Assembly: GCF_900113765.1 (NCBI RefSeq)
Contig: NZ_FOQO01000004.1
Span: 1 to 64,000 of the forward strand
Source of the DNA: Parapedobacter indicus
GTDB taxonomy: Bacteria; Bacteroidota; Bacteroidia; Sphingobacteriales; Sphingobacteriaceae
Length of the DNA stretch: 64,000 bases
Reading direction: 5' to 3'
Below, piece after piece: positions 18,156-26,910 of the stretch (positions within the stretch are counted from its first letter, which is position 1; every line of letters starts with the position of its first letter). The translations under genes were made by a program, and so were the position numbers. Under the pieces are notes generated by a model. That model was given only the letters and a program-made list of their open reading frames with translations, was not told the origin of the DNA and made no database searches.

Positions 18156-19817
18156 TTATTTTTCTAAAATTTGCTGCTGGGCAATCAGCTGTTGCTCCAA
18201 TTCACTGTACTTGACGTCTTGCACAGCACACTGACGATCAATGGCCAATGAAGCTGCCAATGCAGCACTCTGCCCAAGAATCATGAATACGGGTTCCATC
18301 CGGATGCTGCCAAAGGCAATGTGCGAGCTGGAAACACATACCGGTACCAATAGATTTTCACATTCTTCTTTCTTCGGGATAACCGATCCATAGGAGATCC
18401 GATACGGTCCTTTCGTGGAAACCCCGATATCTCCCTCGTTTTGCACAAACCCATCCGGCTTCACATAACGCTGTGCATTGTGCGAATCGAGGGTATAAGA
18501 GCCCATGCCGATGGGATCAATGATCTCACGGTCGCTAAAGGTGTCGTGCTCGGTCATCACATACGCTCCCACCATGCGGCGGGCCTCCCGGATGTACAGT
18601 TGGTGCGGCCAGTTGCCATTATCAGTGAATTCATCTTTGGCCAACCCCCACTGCGCCATTTCCTCCCGTACCTCCGCCGGTACGCTTGGGTCATTGGCAA
18701 GAAAATACATCAACCCTTTTTGATAATCTTCGTGTTCTTTGATGATTTCACGGCGCCGTTCGTAGCGAGCCTCGGGATAGTCGTAGTTCATGCCGATGAA
18801 ATCCGTACTGAAGGGCCCGTGATTGTTCGTGTCGGTCTTGCGGTTGGGAATGGGATCGAACTTCTCGAAGGTTTCCCGCCAACCCGAGGCAAACACCCGG
18901 GCCAACAGTTCGTAGTTTTCCGGATTGTACCCATCCGGTTTCGGGAAAGCCACCCGGTTATCCGGGTGGTTACTTAAGCACATGCGGAAGCAATAGGCTT
19001 GCAGGCGATGATCACCCTCGCCATACGCACCCGGGAGCTCGGCCGATATGCCATATAGCAACCCGCTGGTACTGTCGCCGGGTATTTTGTAGGGGCTGAT
19101 GTCTGACGCGAACCAATGTTTATGGTGCAGTACGCCGGTCTGGATGCCGTTCCACTTTTCGCCGTAAACGCTGTTTGCTTCTCGTCCCACGTGGTAGCTT
19201 ACTCCAGCTGCGGCCATCAGGTCGCCTTCATAGGTGGCGTCGATAAACATCTTCCCACGGTATGTTACCCCGCTCAACGTGGTAATCGAAACGATTTGTC
19301 CTTTTTCCATCCTCACTCCAGCGTCGCGGTCCAGCCATTCGTCCCTGCGCACGTCGATTTCGAATTCCTTTACGTAGTCTTCGAATACCTGCTCGGCTAC
19401 ATGCGGCTCGAAAATCCACATGGTGCGTGCATCGCCGTCCATGGCCGGTGTGCCCTGCCCCTTATTTCCATATTCCGAATGCTGCTGCCAGCGCCAGGCC
19501 GCGCTGTCTTCGTAATGCAGGTATACCCGGTGATAAAAATCTCGGGCCAACCCGCCGATGGTCGATTTGTCCCCCGTGTCGGTGAACCCCAGTCCTCCGG
19601 AAGATAAACCTCCCAAGTGTTTGTCGGGTGATACCACGATGACCGATTTGCCCGATTGCTTTGCCTGTACCGCCGCGATAACTGCCGACGCGGTGCCTCC
19701 GTAGATAACAATATCGGCCTCAAGGTCCGGCTGGCTAGACGTGCTGCATGACAGGCAGCTGAAAGAAAACAGCACAATCCACGTTAATTTACTTATCATT
19801 TTGCTTTTTTTATTCAT
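18156..19817 (-). CDS. Exported FAD-dependent oxidoreductase (FAD_oxidored family), Sus locus 2
   Basis: About 553 aa from ATG 19817. Hydrophobic N-terminus with a lipobox-like CLSC, so a probable lipoprotein or periplasmic protein; there is no twin-arginine motif. Dinucleotide-binding start ADIVIYGGTASAVIAAVQAKQ, then LGGLSSGGLGFTD, MFIDATYEGDLMAAAGV and the C-terminal FAD contact GSIRMEPVFMILGQSAALAASLA. Known members oxidise or act around sugars and glycosides, but the substrate here is unknown. It follows susD by 17 bases and is the only enzyme of this locus. Confidence 0.85.
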   Translation of the reverse strand: MNKKSKMISKLTWIVLFSFSCLSCSTSSQPDLEADIVIYGGTASAVIAAVQAKQSGKSVIVVSPDKHLGGLSSGGLGFTDTGDKSTIGGLARDFYHRVYLHYEDSAAWRWQQHSEYGNKGQGTPAMDGDARTMWIFEPHVAEQVFEDYVKEFEIDVRRDEWLDRDAGVRMEKGQIVSITTLSGVTYRGKMFIDATYEGDLMAAAGVSYHVGREANSVYGEKWNGIQTGVLHHKHWFASDISPYKIPGDSTSGLLYGISAELPGAYGEGDHRLQAYCFRMCLSNHPDNRVAFPKPDGYNPENYELLARVFASGWRETFEKFDPIPNRKTDTNNHGPFSTDFIGMNYDYPEARYERRREIIKEHEDYQKGLMYFLANDPSVPAEVREEMAQWGLAKDEFTDNGNWPHQLYIREARRMVGAYVMTEHDTFSDREIIDPIGMGSYTLDSHNAQRYVKPDGFVQNEGDIGVSTKGPYRISYGSVIPKKEECENLLVPVCVSSSHIAFGSIRMEPVFMILGQSAALAASLAIDRQCAVQDVKYSELEQQLIAQQQILEK

Positions 19818-19834
19818 ACGACAATCCATTCTTA

Positions 19835-21526
19835 TTAGTTGTATCCCGGATTCTGTTCCAGTTTTGCCCCGATGTTAGCATCGATTTCACTTTGCGGAAT
19901 CGGGAAAATCTGGTGGTGTTCCTGGATGTCATCTGCATTATAGCGATTATATTTCCTGATATTCGAATACATACGGCCCGTCCGGCTTAGGGTCAGTCGC
20001 CTTTTCTCCTCGATACCCAGTTCCCGGAGACGTTCATCCAGAATGAAATCCAGGTCAACAGCCGAAGCATCCACCGATACGGCGCCCGCACGGTTTCTTA
20101 CCGTGTTGATGTCCTCCGCAGCTAATGCCGTATTTCCTATCCCCAAATAAGCTTCTGCACGCAATAAATAAGTTTCCGCCAGCCGCATATCGTACCAATC
20201 CGCATACGTTACACCACCGATGTCGCGAAGCTGCATGGTTGCCGGATTAAGAATCAGGTTCGATGGATGGTCTCCAGGGGTGGTTGCCTTCGTCTGGTAA
20301 GGATAAGCGCCGCGCGACCAGATGCCCTTTGTACTCAGCATGTACTGGTTTTCGTCGGTGTCGATATCAAAATAGACGCCTTGGTATTTCGCCGGCCCTG
20401 CGGGGTTATTGTACAAAACACCTCGGGGAAAGTTGTATTCCGAAACACGCATATCCCGGTAGTCGATATTATCCGTTTCGTCATACCATATCTCATTGGT
20501 AAAATGGAATGTTGGCATGAGCCACCCCGCGCCCCGACCGACGATGGAGGTGGGGAGGAAACCACTTGCAATGAGATTCCGGTCATCCGGATCGGTGGCC
20601 AGCGGTACATTAGGCATATGCCACCGCTCCATTTGATATCCTTTCCGCGCGGTAGTCGATTGCCCCCCTCCAGGAACATCCGGTTCAAATTGGATCACAA
20701 AGATGCCTTCCGTGTTCCCGCTGCTCCGGTTCTGGTTGTTCCGCTGGAACAGATCCCAGTACACATCACCGGGCTGGTCGCGGCGCGACCCAAACCGGCT
20801 GGTCATCAGTGCGAGGGCGGGATTGCCAATTACCTGGCTGCTGGCCTCGATGGCTAACTCGTTTTCTCCGATCGCCAATGCCGATTCGGCCAACAAATGG
20901 TTTGCCGCTTCCTTGGATACCTGGCCTTCCGGTAAATTGGGGATGCTCGGTAAGTTTGCTGCAGCAAATTGCAGATCTTCGATCATCTGCCGGATGACTT
21001 CTTCCTTCGATTTACGTACAAAGTCATTCTTTGCGGAAGTCGTCTCTTCCAATATCAACGGGACGCCTCCATAAAAATACACCAAGTAACGATAGGCCAA
21101 TGCCCTGAAAAAGCGGGCCTCTCCTTCTACCTGTGGTTGTTTTTCGGTGGGAACTTCCGATACCGGCAATCGCTCGATAATGGTATTGGCATTGGCGATA
21201 ATCTTGTAATTGCCCCGCCAATGATACAATACTTTTGCGGCGGTCGGATCGAGTGTCGCTGGGTAATCGCTGAAGAATCGGACAATGCCATCTTGGCCCG
21301 CGTGTGACAAATCCGTAGCTAACTGCAAATCAAACGAATTGTCATCGCCACCATAATACAGGTCGCGATAGTTCTGATACAACATATTCAACGCAGACCG
21401 GAAGTGAGCCTCGGTAACATACATGTTGTCCGCCGTATAGATACCCGAAGGATTCTCCCGGAGTATATCGGCTTCCTGGCATGCTACAAAAGGAATTATA
21501 AGGAAAACTATAAAAAGTCTTTTCAT
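19835..21526 (-). CDS. SusD/RagB-family lipoprotein (locus 2)
   Basis: 563 aa. Lipoprotein signal with lipobox FVAC (Cys16). SusD hallmarks: EARFFRALAYRYLVYFYGGVPLI at about 130-155, DMRLAETYLLRAEAYLGIGN and INTVRNRAGA late, and a C-terminal IFPIPQSEIDANIGAKLEQNPGYN. It is clearly diverged from the locus-1 SusD, so the two loci probably take different substrates. Sits 10 bases after its partner susC. Confidence 0.95.
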   Translation of the reverse strand: MKRLFIVFLIIPFVACQEADILRENPSGIYTADNMYVTEAHFRSALNMLYQNYRDLYYGGDDNSFDLQLATDLSHAGQDGIVRFFSDYPATLDPTAAKVLYHWRGNYKIIANANTIIERLPVSEVPTEKQPQVEGEARFFRALAYRYLVYFYGGVPLILEETTSAKNDFVRKSKEEVIRQMIEDLQFAAANLPSIPNLPEGQVSKEAANHLLAESALAIGENELAIEASSQVIGNPALALMTSRFGSRRDQPGDVYWDLFQRNNQNRSSGNTEGIFVIQFEPDVPGGGQSTTARKGYQMERWHMPNVPLATDPDDRNLIASGFLPTSIVGRGAGWLMPTFHFTNEIWYDETDNIDYRDMRVSEYNFPRGVLYNNPAGPAKYQGVYFDIDTDENQYMLSTKGIWSRGAYPYQTKATTPGDHPSNLILNPATMQLRDIGGVTYADWYDMRLAETYLLRAEAYLGIGNTALAAEDINTVRNRAGAVSVDASAVDLDFILDERLRELGIEEKRRLTLSRTGRMYSNIRKYNRYNADDIQEHHQIFPIPQSEIDANIGAKLEQNPGYN

Positions 21527-21536
21527 GATCTATAAG

Positions 21537-24500
21537 TTAAAATGTTAATGCTAAACCGATGGAATAATGGCGCATAACCGGACGGCTTCCATAACCCAAG
21601 CCACTACCCGTTTCCGGATCCCAACCGTTCCAATCCGTTAAGGTAAAGAGGTTCTTGCCGGCCAAGGTAACGCTCAGGCCCGATAGTTTGAGTTTCGAGA
21701 GCAGCTCCGTGTCAAAACGGTAAGACAGGATTACATCCTGCAAGCGGAGGAAACTACGCCGCCCATATAGCATGGGGTTGATGGAACTGGTGCTTGCCGG
21801 GCTCCGGAATTGCCCACCCGGATTACGGGGTGTCCAGAAATCTACCTCTTCCCAGATGCCCATATCCGAGATGGCATCGGCACTTCTAGCTGCGAACGGC
21901 TCATTTTCACCCAAATACCCCGTTTTTCCACCTTGGATGGAATTAAGAAAAACCTTTAACGAAAACCCTTTGTATTGGAAATGGTTATGGATACCAAACC
22001 GGTATAACGGATCGGTCATCCCCAGAATAACCCGGTCTGCCGCAGACAGCACCCCGTCTCCCGTGCGGTCTACGATGCGGTAGCTTCCTACGTAATAACC
22101 GGTGGGTACCTCGTCGCCAAATTGGTAGATACCATCAATATCATACCCAAAAACTGCACCGATGGGCTCGCCGATGAATAGGTTGCTGGTCATCAGGTCA
22201 TCTTCTTCTCCATCACCATCAATGTCGCCAAGCAGCTTCTCTATCCGGTTCCGGTTCAACGAAAAGTTGCCGGTGATTTTCCACTGAAAATCGGTGCCCC
22301 GTACGGCAGTAGCCGTGATGCTGGCCTCAAAGCCACGGTTCCCGATCTGGCCGATGTTGCTGATGATGGAATTGAAACCCGTAAGGATGGGAAGATCACG
22401 GCTCCAGATCAGGTCGCGGGTGGTCGTCTGATAGTACTCCAGGTTACCTACAATGCGGTCGTCGAAAATATCAAAATCAAGTCCGAGATTCGACCCATAG
22501 GTTTTCTCCCACCTAAGATCCGTATTGGGCAGGCTCGAGGGTGCGTGGCCATACGCGGTCGATCCGCCGTCTCCGAATACATAAGAGGGTGACGAGCCCA
22601 CGCTTGCCAGCGAACTGTACCGCTGCACCAGGTTCCCATTTACACCGTAACTGAACCGAAGTTTCAGGTGGTTCAGCCAAGTGACGGGGCGCAAGAAGGC
22701 TTCCTCCGAAATCGTCCAACCAATTCCTACCGACGGGAAATAGGCAGTTTTTTCATTTTCGGCAAATCCCGAAAACCCGTCGCGGCGGAGCGTTGCGGTG
22801 AAGTAATACTTGGAAAATGCAGCATAGTTGACCCGGAACATCTGATACAGGGAAGTTTCTTCCCAAGATCCGGAAGTGGTAAATTGGTTGATACCCTGCG
22901 ACAGGTCATTGTAACCCAACGTTTGGTTGGCCAAACTGGTGGCGCGTGCGGTTGTCGACTCAGCTTCCCGATGGCTCTTTCCAAGCACAAGTGTCGCGTC
23001 AATGTGATGGCCTTCACCCAACTCCTTCGTGTAGTTCAGGATGTTATCAAACGTATAGCTGTAGAGCTCGTAATTATATTTCTGCGCTTCGCCGGTTTCC
23101 ACACTCGCATAGGGATTGGAATTGAACTGCCGTAGCCATTGGAGTGTGTTTCCATAGTTGATATCCCACGTAAATCCGGGAAGAAAGGGCACTTTTATTT
23201 TGGCATATAAGTTACCGAATAGCTCATTCCGTTGGTCTAGATCATCGGTATTGACCGCGATTAGTGGATTGTTGAGCCCCCCGAATTCGGTAATCAGTTT
23301 ACCCGTTTCATCGTAAGGCATCCGCAGTGGACCTGCTTGGGTTAATTGGCTAAGATTCGGCGACGCGCCCGACAGGTCTGCAAACGTACCAAATGTCTGT
23401 ACACCTACATTCAACCAATCGGCCAATTGCGTTTCGATGTTGATCCGTGCCGCCTTTCGATTTAGTTTATCGTTGATAATGTAGTTCTGCTGCTTGTCAT
23501 AGGCCAATGACAGGTAGTAGTTTGTTCGCGCCGATGCGCCTTGTATTCCCACGTTATGCTGCTGAATCGAAGCGTTGGTCGTTCCTAGGTCCCACCAGTC
23601 GATATCTGCCCCTGTTTCGTATCCTTTGACCGCAAGCACTCTGGAAAACGGATTGGTTTCCAGTATATTGAAGTTTTCATCCAACTGCAAGTAGCCGGAT
23701 TCTTCCGTGTACGCGTCTTTCCAAAAGATATCTTGTATCATCTGGAGGTATGATTCCCGGTTACGTGTGTGCAACCGATTCGATGGCCCCCCAATTGCAT
23801 ACGAACCGGTATAAGTGATCTGTGGCTTCTGCTCTCCCCGGCCACTCTTCGTGGTAATCAGGATTACGCCGTTGGCAGCCTGAGCTCCATAAATAGCTTT
23901 GCTGCTGGCATCTTTCAAAATATCTAAGGTTTTGATGTCATTCGGATTGATGCTGGCCAGATTCCCGTAGAAGATAATTCCATCTAAGATAATCAGTGGA
24001 TTTTGGTTGCCGGATAGGCTCGTCCTACCCCGGATCGAAATGGAAGGGGTTTCTCCTGCCTCGTCTACCATCCCAATGTTGAGTCCCGGAACCGTTCCCT
24101 GTACACTTTGGAAGATATTGAGATTAGGCGTACCGCTCAATGCCTCCAGATCGGCCGAAGCGATCGATCCGGTCAGGTCTCCGCGTTTTTGCGTTCCGTA
24201 GCCCACTACCACGACTTCCTCTAAATCGCTTATCGACGTTGTCATAGCGACATCCAGTTTTAAACGGTTGCCAATCGCCCGTTCGGCAGCTTCAAATCCT
24301 ACAATCGTAAAAATCAATGTTCCCCCACTTTGGGAAATGGGAATGCGGTAATCACCGTTGGCGTCTGTGGTAACAGCGGAAGAGGTGCCCTTAAGGGTTA
24401 CGGTTACTCCCTCTAGCGGATTCCCATCAATATCCGTTACCCGGCCGTCGAGGGTTCGTTGCTGAAGATGCTCCGTCGTTTGGTCACCGGAACGTGAAGG

Positions 24501-24851
24501 CATTGGTACGATGGTAATGATCCCCTCATCCAAAGACCAATTCAATCCTTGTTCATTCAGAATCATATTCATAGCATCCGCGAATTCCACCTGTTTCAGC
24601 TCCGCATCTACGCGGATATCTGCGATGTGTTTGCCATGGAATAAAAATGAATACCCTTGTTGTTTCTGAAGTTCCTGCATCACCTCACGGAGCGGGGCGT
24701 TTTTTACATGAAGCGTAATCTTCTGTGCCTTACTTTCGGCGACGGCATGAAGCGCAAAGGCAATCGTTAAGAAAATCGCTAATTTCATAATCAGTAATAA
24801 TCGGTACTTAAAAGACCAACAGCGGTCTCTTACACATGGTGTAAAAATCAT
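21537..24851 (-). CDS. SusC/RagA-family TonB-dependent transporter with STN domain (locus 2)
   Basis: About 1104 aa from ATG 24851 (MIFTPCVRDRCWSFKYRLLL); starts at 24788 (MKLAIFLTIAFALHAVAES) or 24932 are possible. Domains in order: signal peptide, STN (ITLHVKNAPLREVMQELQKQQGYSFLF), carboxypeptidase-regulatory-like (VTDIDGNPLEGVTVTLKG), plug beginning DLEEVVVVGYGTQKRGDLTG, barrel ending HYSIGLALTF. The barrel contains a Ca-loop-like DIDGDGEEDDL. The STN domain implies signalling to the adjacent FecR protein. First gene of a susC-susD-oxidoreductase operon. Confidence 0.95.
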   Translation of the reverse strand: MIFTPCVRDRCWSFKYRLLLIMKLAIFLTIAFALHAVAESKAQKITLHVKNAPLREVMQELQKQQGYSFLFHGKHIADIRVDAELKQVEFADAMNMILNEQGLNWSLDEGIITIVPMPSRSGDQTTEHLQQRTLDGRVTDIDGNPLEGVTVTLKGTSSAVTTDANGDYRIPISQSGGTLIFTIVGFEAAERAIGNRLKLDVAMTTSISDLEEVVVVGYGTQKRGDLTGSIASADLEALSGTPNLNIFQSVQGTVPGLNIGMVDEAGETPSISIRGRTSLSGNQNPLIILDGIIFYGNLASINPNDIKTLDILKDASSKAIYGAQAANGVILITTKSGRGEQKPQITYTGSYAIGGPSNRLHTRNRESYLQMIQDIFWKDAYTEESGYLQLDENFNILETNPFSRVLAVKGYETGADIDWWDLGTTNASIQQHNVGIQGASARTNYYLSLAYDKQQNYIINDKLNRKAARINIETQLADWLNVGVQTFGTFADLSGASPNLSQLTQAGPLRMPYDETGKLITEFGGLNNPLIAVNTDDLDQRNELFGNLYAKIKVPFLPGFTWDINYGNTLQWLRQFNSNPYASVETGEAQKYNYELYSYTFDNILNYTKELGEGHHIDATLVLGKSHREAESTTARATSLANQTLGYNDLSQGINQFTTSGSWEETSLYQMFRVNYAAFSKYYFTATLRRDGFSGFAENEKTAYFPSVGIGWTISEEAFLRPVTWLNHLKLRFSYGVNGNLVQRYSSLASVGSSPSYVFGDGGSTAYGHAPSSLPNTDLRWEKTYGSNLGLDFDIFDDRIVGNLEYYQTTTRDLIWSRDLPILTGFNSIISNIGQIGNRGFEASITATAVRGTDFQWKITGNFSLNRNRIEKLLGDIDGDGEEDDLMTSNLFIGEPIGAVFGYDIDGIYQFGDEVPTGYYVGSYRIVDRTGDGVLSAADRVILGMTDPLYRFGIHNHFQYKGFSLKVFLNSIQGGKTGYLGENEPFAARSADAISDMGIWEEVDFWTPRNPGGQFRSPASTSSINPMLYGRRSFLRLQDVILSYRFDTELLSKLKLSGLSVTLAGKNLFTLTDWNGWDPETGSGLGYGSRPVMRHYSIGLALTF

Positions 24852-25055
24852 ATATTTGTTCTGTTTGGATAATGTAATTAATTGGTTTTCGGCTTGGCCG
24901 TCTCTGTGCTTGCCGTTTATCAATCCAGACAAATCAAACGGGTGATGGGATCAGCATCATCCGTTTTTTTTGCGGATATTCCGGAATTTCGTTTTGTCTA
25001 CATCGCAATCACTCCTTTTTAGATTTAAAAATTGGTATCACATTAGTTTAATTCG

Positions 25056-26192
25056 TTACTTAGTTGGTTGCTTTGTTTCCTCCCTAACCAGCAATTGTTT
25101 CTTCAAGCCATCCTGTCTGATCTCAAAATCAAGCCCGCTTTTAGCAAGTGATTTTAAAACCGCACTTAACAACTTGGTACGGTCAATCATCCCGAAAACT
25201 AACGTCGCAGGCATGGTACCCTCGTACACCACCTCAAGGTCGTACCATCGGGCCACCTGTTCAATAGCCGCTCGGGGCGGCACATTGTCAAAGTAAAAAA
25301 AGCCATCTTTCCACGCAGTGAAAGACTCAACATTTACAGTTGCGATATTCATCGTTGGGCCGGAAACGACCGCCTGCTCTCCGGGTTTTAACAATTTTGA
25401 AGTTTGAGATTTGAGATTTGAGATTTTTACCTCCCCTTTCACCAAGGTGGTTTTGGTTTGGTTTTCGGCTGGATAAGCCGTAATATTGAACTCCGTGCCG
25501 AGTACTTCAACGGTTTGGCCATTGCTATTCACCTTGAAGGGACTGCTTTTATCTTTCGCCACAGCAAAATACGCCTCGCCGGAAATTTCAACCACCCGTG
25601 CTGCTTTAGTAAACCGGCTGGGATACGTTAATGTAGAGGCCGCGTTTAACCAGACTTTCGTCCCATCGGATAAGGTGATTTGGTAGGTGCCACCCTTCGG
25701 TACAGTAAGTACGAGGGTTTCGGACGGTTCCAACAACAGGGTATCACCGTCGTTGTAGGTAATATTTTCTTCCGCTATCACAATACCTGTTTTTGTTTCG
25801 CTCAAATCAATCATCCTTCCATTAGCGAGGGTGAGTGTGGCGCGATTACCGCCGGGAAGGATTTCTTCACCAGCAAGTTTCGGAGCAGTAGGTAGCGGTC
25901 GACTATCGCCCGAAAAGAAAAGCCATGTACCGCCCAGCACTACCAAAATAGCAGCTGCGGCTGCATAAGGGAGCCACTTCCGGAAACGAATAGCGTCTTT
26001 CTGTTGTATGTGTGTTTGTATCCCTTGGTCAATGTGGTTACGAAGTGCTGTTTGCTCCGCAGGGGTTAACACCTCTTCATGGTCTTTTACGTGATCAAAC
26101 GCATCGTAATAGGTGTCCATGAAGCGTTGTTCTGCATCAGTAGCGGAACCATGCAGGATTTTTTTCGCTAGCTTACGCAATGTATTTCCCAT
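25056..26192 (-). CDS. FecR-family anti-sigma factor (locus 2)
   Basis: 378 aa, same length and layout as the locus-1 paralogue: cytoplasmic region 1-75, transmembrane segment about 76-98 (WLPYAAAAAILVVLGGTWLFF), FecR domain with LTVPKGGTYQITLSDG, VWLNAASTLTYPSRF and VEISGEAYFAV, and the C-terminal SAD domain (FDNVPPRAAIEQVARWYDLEV). Oddity: a loop rich in Ser, Lys and Leu (ISNLKSQTSKLLKPGEQ) is encoded by a triplicated heptanucleotide, absent from the other FecR. Separated from the sigma gene by 82 bases. Confidence 0.95.
   Translation of the reverse strand: MGNTLRKLAKKILHGSATDAEQRFMDTYYDAFDHVKDHEEVLTPAEQTALRNHIDQGIQTHIQQKDAIRFRKWLPYAAAAAILVVLGGTWLFFSGDSRPLPTAPKLAGEEILPGGNRATLTLANGRMIDLSETKTGIVIAEENITYNDGDTLLLEPSETLVLTVPKGGTYQITLSDGTKVWLNAASTLTYPSRFTKAARVVEISGEAYFAVAKDKSSPFKVNSNGQTVEVLGTEFNITAYPAENQTKTTLVKGEVKISNLKSQTSKLLKPGEQAVVSGPTMNIATVNVESFTAWKDGFFYFDNVPPRAAIEQVARWYDLEVVYEGTMPATLVFGMIDRTKLLSAVLKSLAKSGLDFEIRQDGLKKQLLVREETKQPTK
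25403..25423. repeat. Triplicated heptanucleotide TTTGAGA inside fecR
   Basis: Three exact tandem copies of TTTGAGA, followed by a further TTT, inside the second fecR gene. Unit length 7 is not a multiple of three, so gain or loss of one copy would shift the reading frame; the current 21 bases keep it. Confidence 0.85.
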
Positions 26193-26274
26193 AGGTTGTA
26201 ATATCCGTTTAAAAATGGCCTTTACGGATATTGTCTACAAATCCCGGAAAACTCCCAAAAAAATTTAAACTTTT

Positions 26275-26847
26275 TTAATTCAGGAATACCAATCCCATGA
26301 TCATGGTCTTTAACAGCAATGCCCGAAGGCTGGTACTCGCTGTGTTAAGCTGGTTTTGGACGGTCTTTTGTGACACCTGGAGTTCTTCAGCGATTTGCTG
26401 GGTACTGCGCCCTTCGAAATAGTGCAATTCAAAAATCCGACGCCGCTTACGCGGCAGCGTTTCCAGCCAAGTCGCTAATATCCGCCGCGTTTCCTGTTCG
26501 CCGAACGGGCCATCGGCGGTGAACGGCGATACCAGCATTTGTTCAAAAGGTTCCACAAATGCAGGTAATGCTTTGCCTTTGGCAAGCAACGTATATATTT
26601 TATAACGCACAGCGGTATGCAGATACGGTTCCAGCTGCTGGATCGTTTTATTGCCCCGTTGTTCCCACAAGTCGATAAATACATCCTGTACAATGTCACT
26701 GCATTGCTCGCGGTCGGCTAAACGCCTGTAAGCTGTTTGATATAAGGCATGCCAATGACGTTCGTAAATGCAGTTAAAAGCCTCTTGGCGCCCTTCTTTA
26801 AGTAAGGGCACCAATTCTTCATCTGTATAGTCTGCATAGTTTGCCAA
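26275..26847 (-). CDS. ECF RNA polymerase sigma-70 factor (locus 2)
   Basis: 190 aa. Region 2: REQCSDIVQDVFIDLWEQRGN; region 4 helix-turn-helix: FEGRSTQQIAEELQVSQKTVQNQL. Like its locus-1 counterpart it ends in a hydrophobic tail (LRALLLKTMIMGLVFLN). It should be held by the downstream FecR protein and drive the susC-susD-oxidoreductase operon. A good vegetative promoter lies 19 bases upstream of the ATG. Confidence 0.95.
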   Translation of the reverse strand: MANYADYTDEELVPLLKEGRQEAFNCIYERHWHALYQTAYRRLADREQCSDIVQDVFIDLWEQRGNKTIQQLEPYLHTAVRYKIYTLLAKGKALPAFVEPFEQMLVSPFTADGPFGEQETRRILATWLETLPRKRRRIFELHYFEGRSTQQIAEELQVSQKTVQNQLNTASTSLRALLLKTMIMGLVFLN

Positions 26848-26865
26848 TTGATGTAGTTACTTGGC

Positions 26866-26895
26866 AAAGGTAGCGGATTGTGCGAAGAAAGCAAA
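26866..26895 (-). promoter_or_regulatory. Promoter of the locus-2 sigma factor gene
   Basis: Minus strand TTTG (26895-26892), 18-base spacer, TACCTTTG (26873-26866), the Bacteroidota -33/-7 pair with a slightly short spacer. It lies in the 63-base gap between the catalase stop and the sigma start. Confidence 0.5.
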
Positions 26896-26910
26896 GGGAG
26901 GTTGTTCGCA

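Noticed and set aside
24852-24858. Plus-strand TATATTTG near the start of the second susC
   Set aside because: It points away from susC and no plus-strand gene follows; a chance match in AT-rich DNA.
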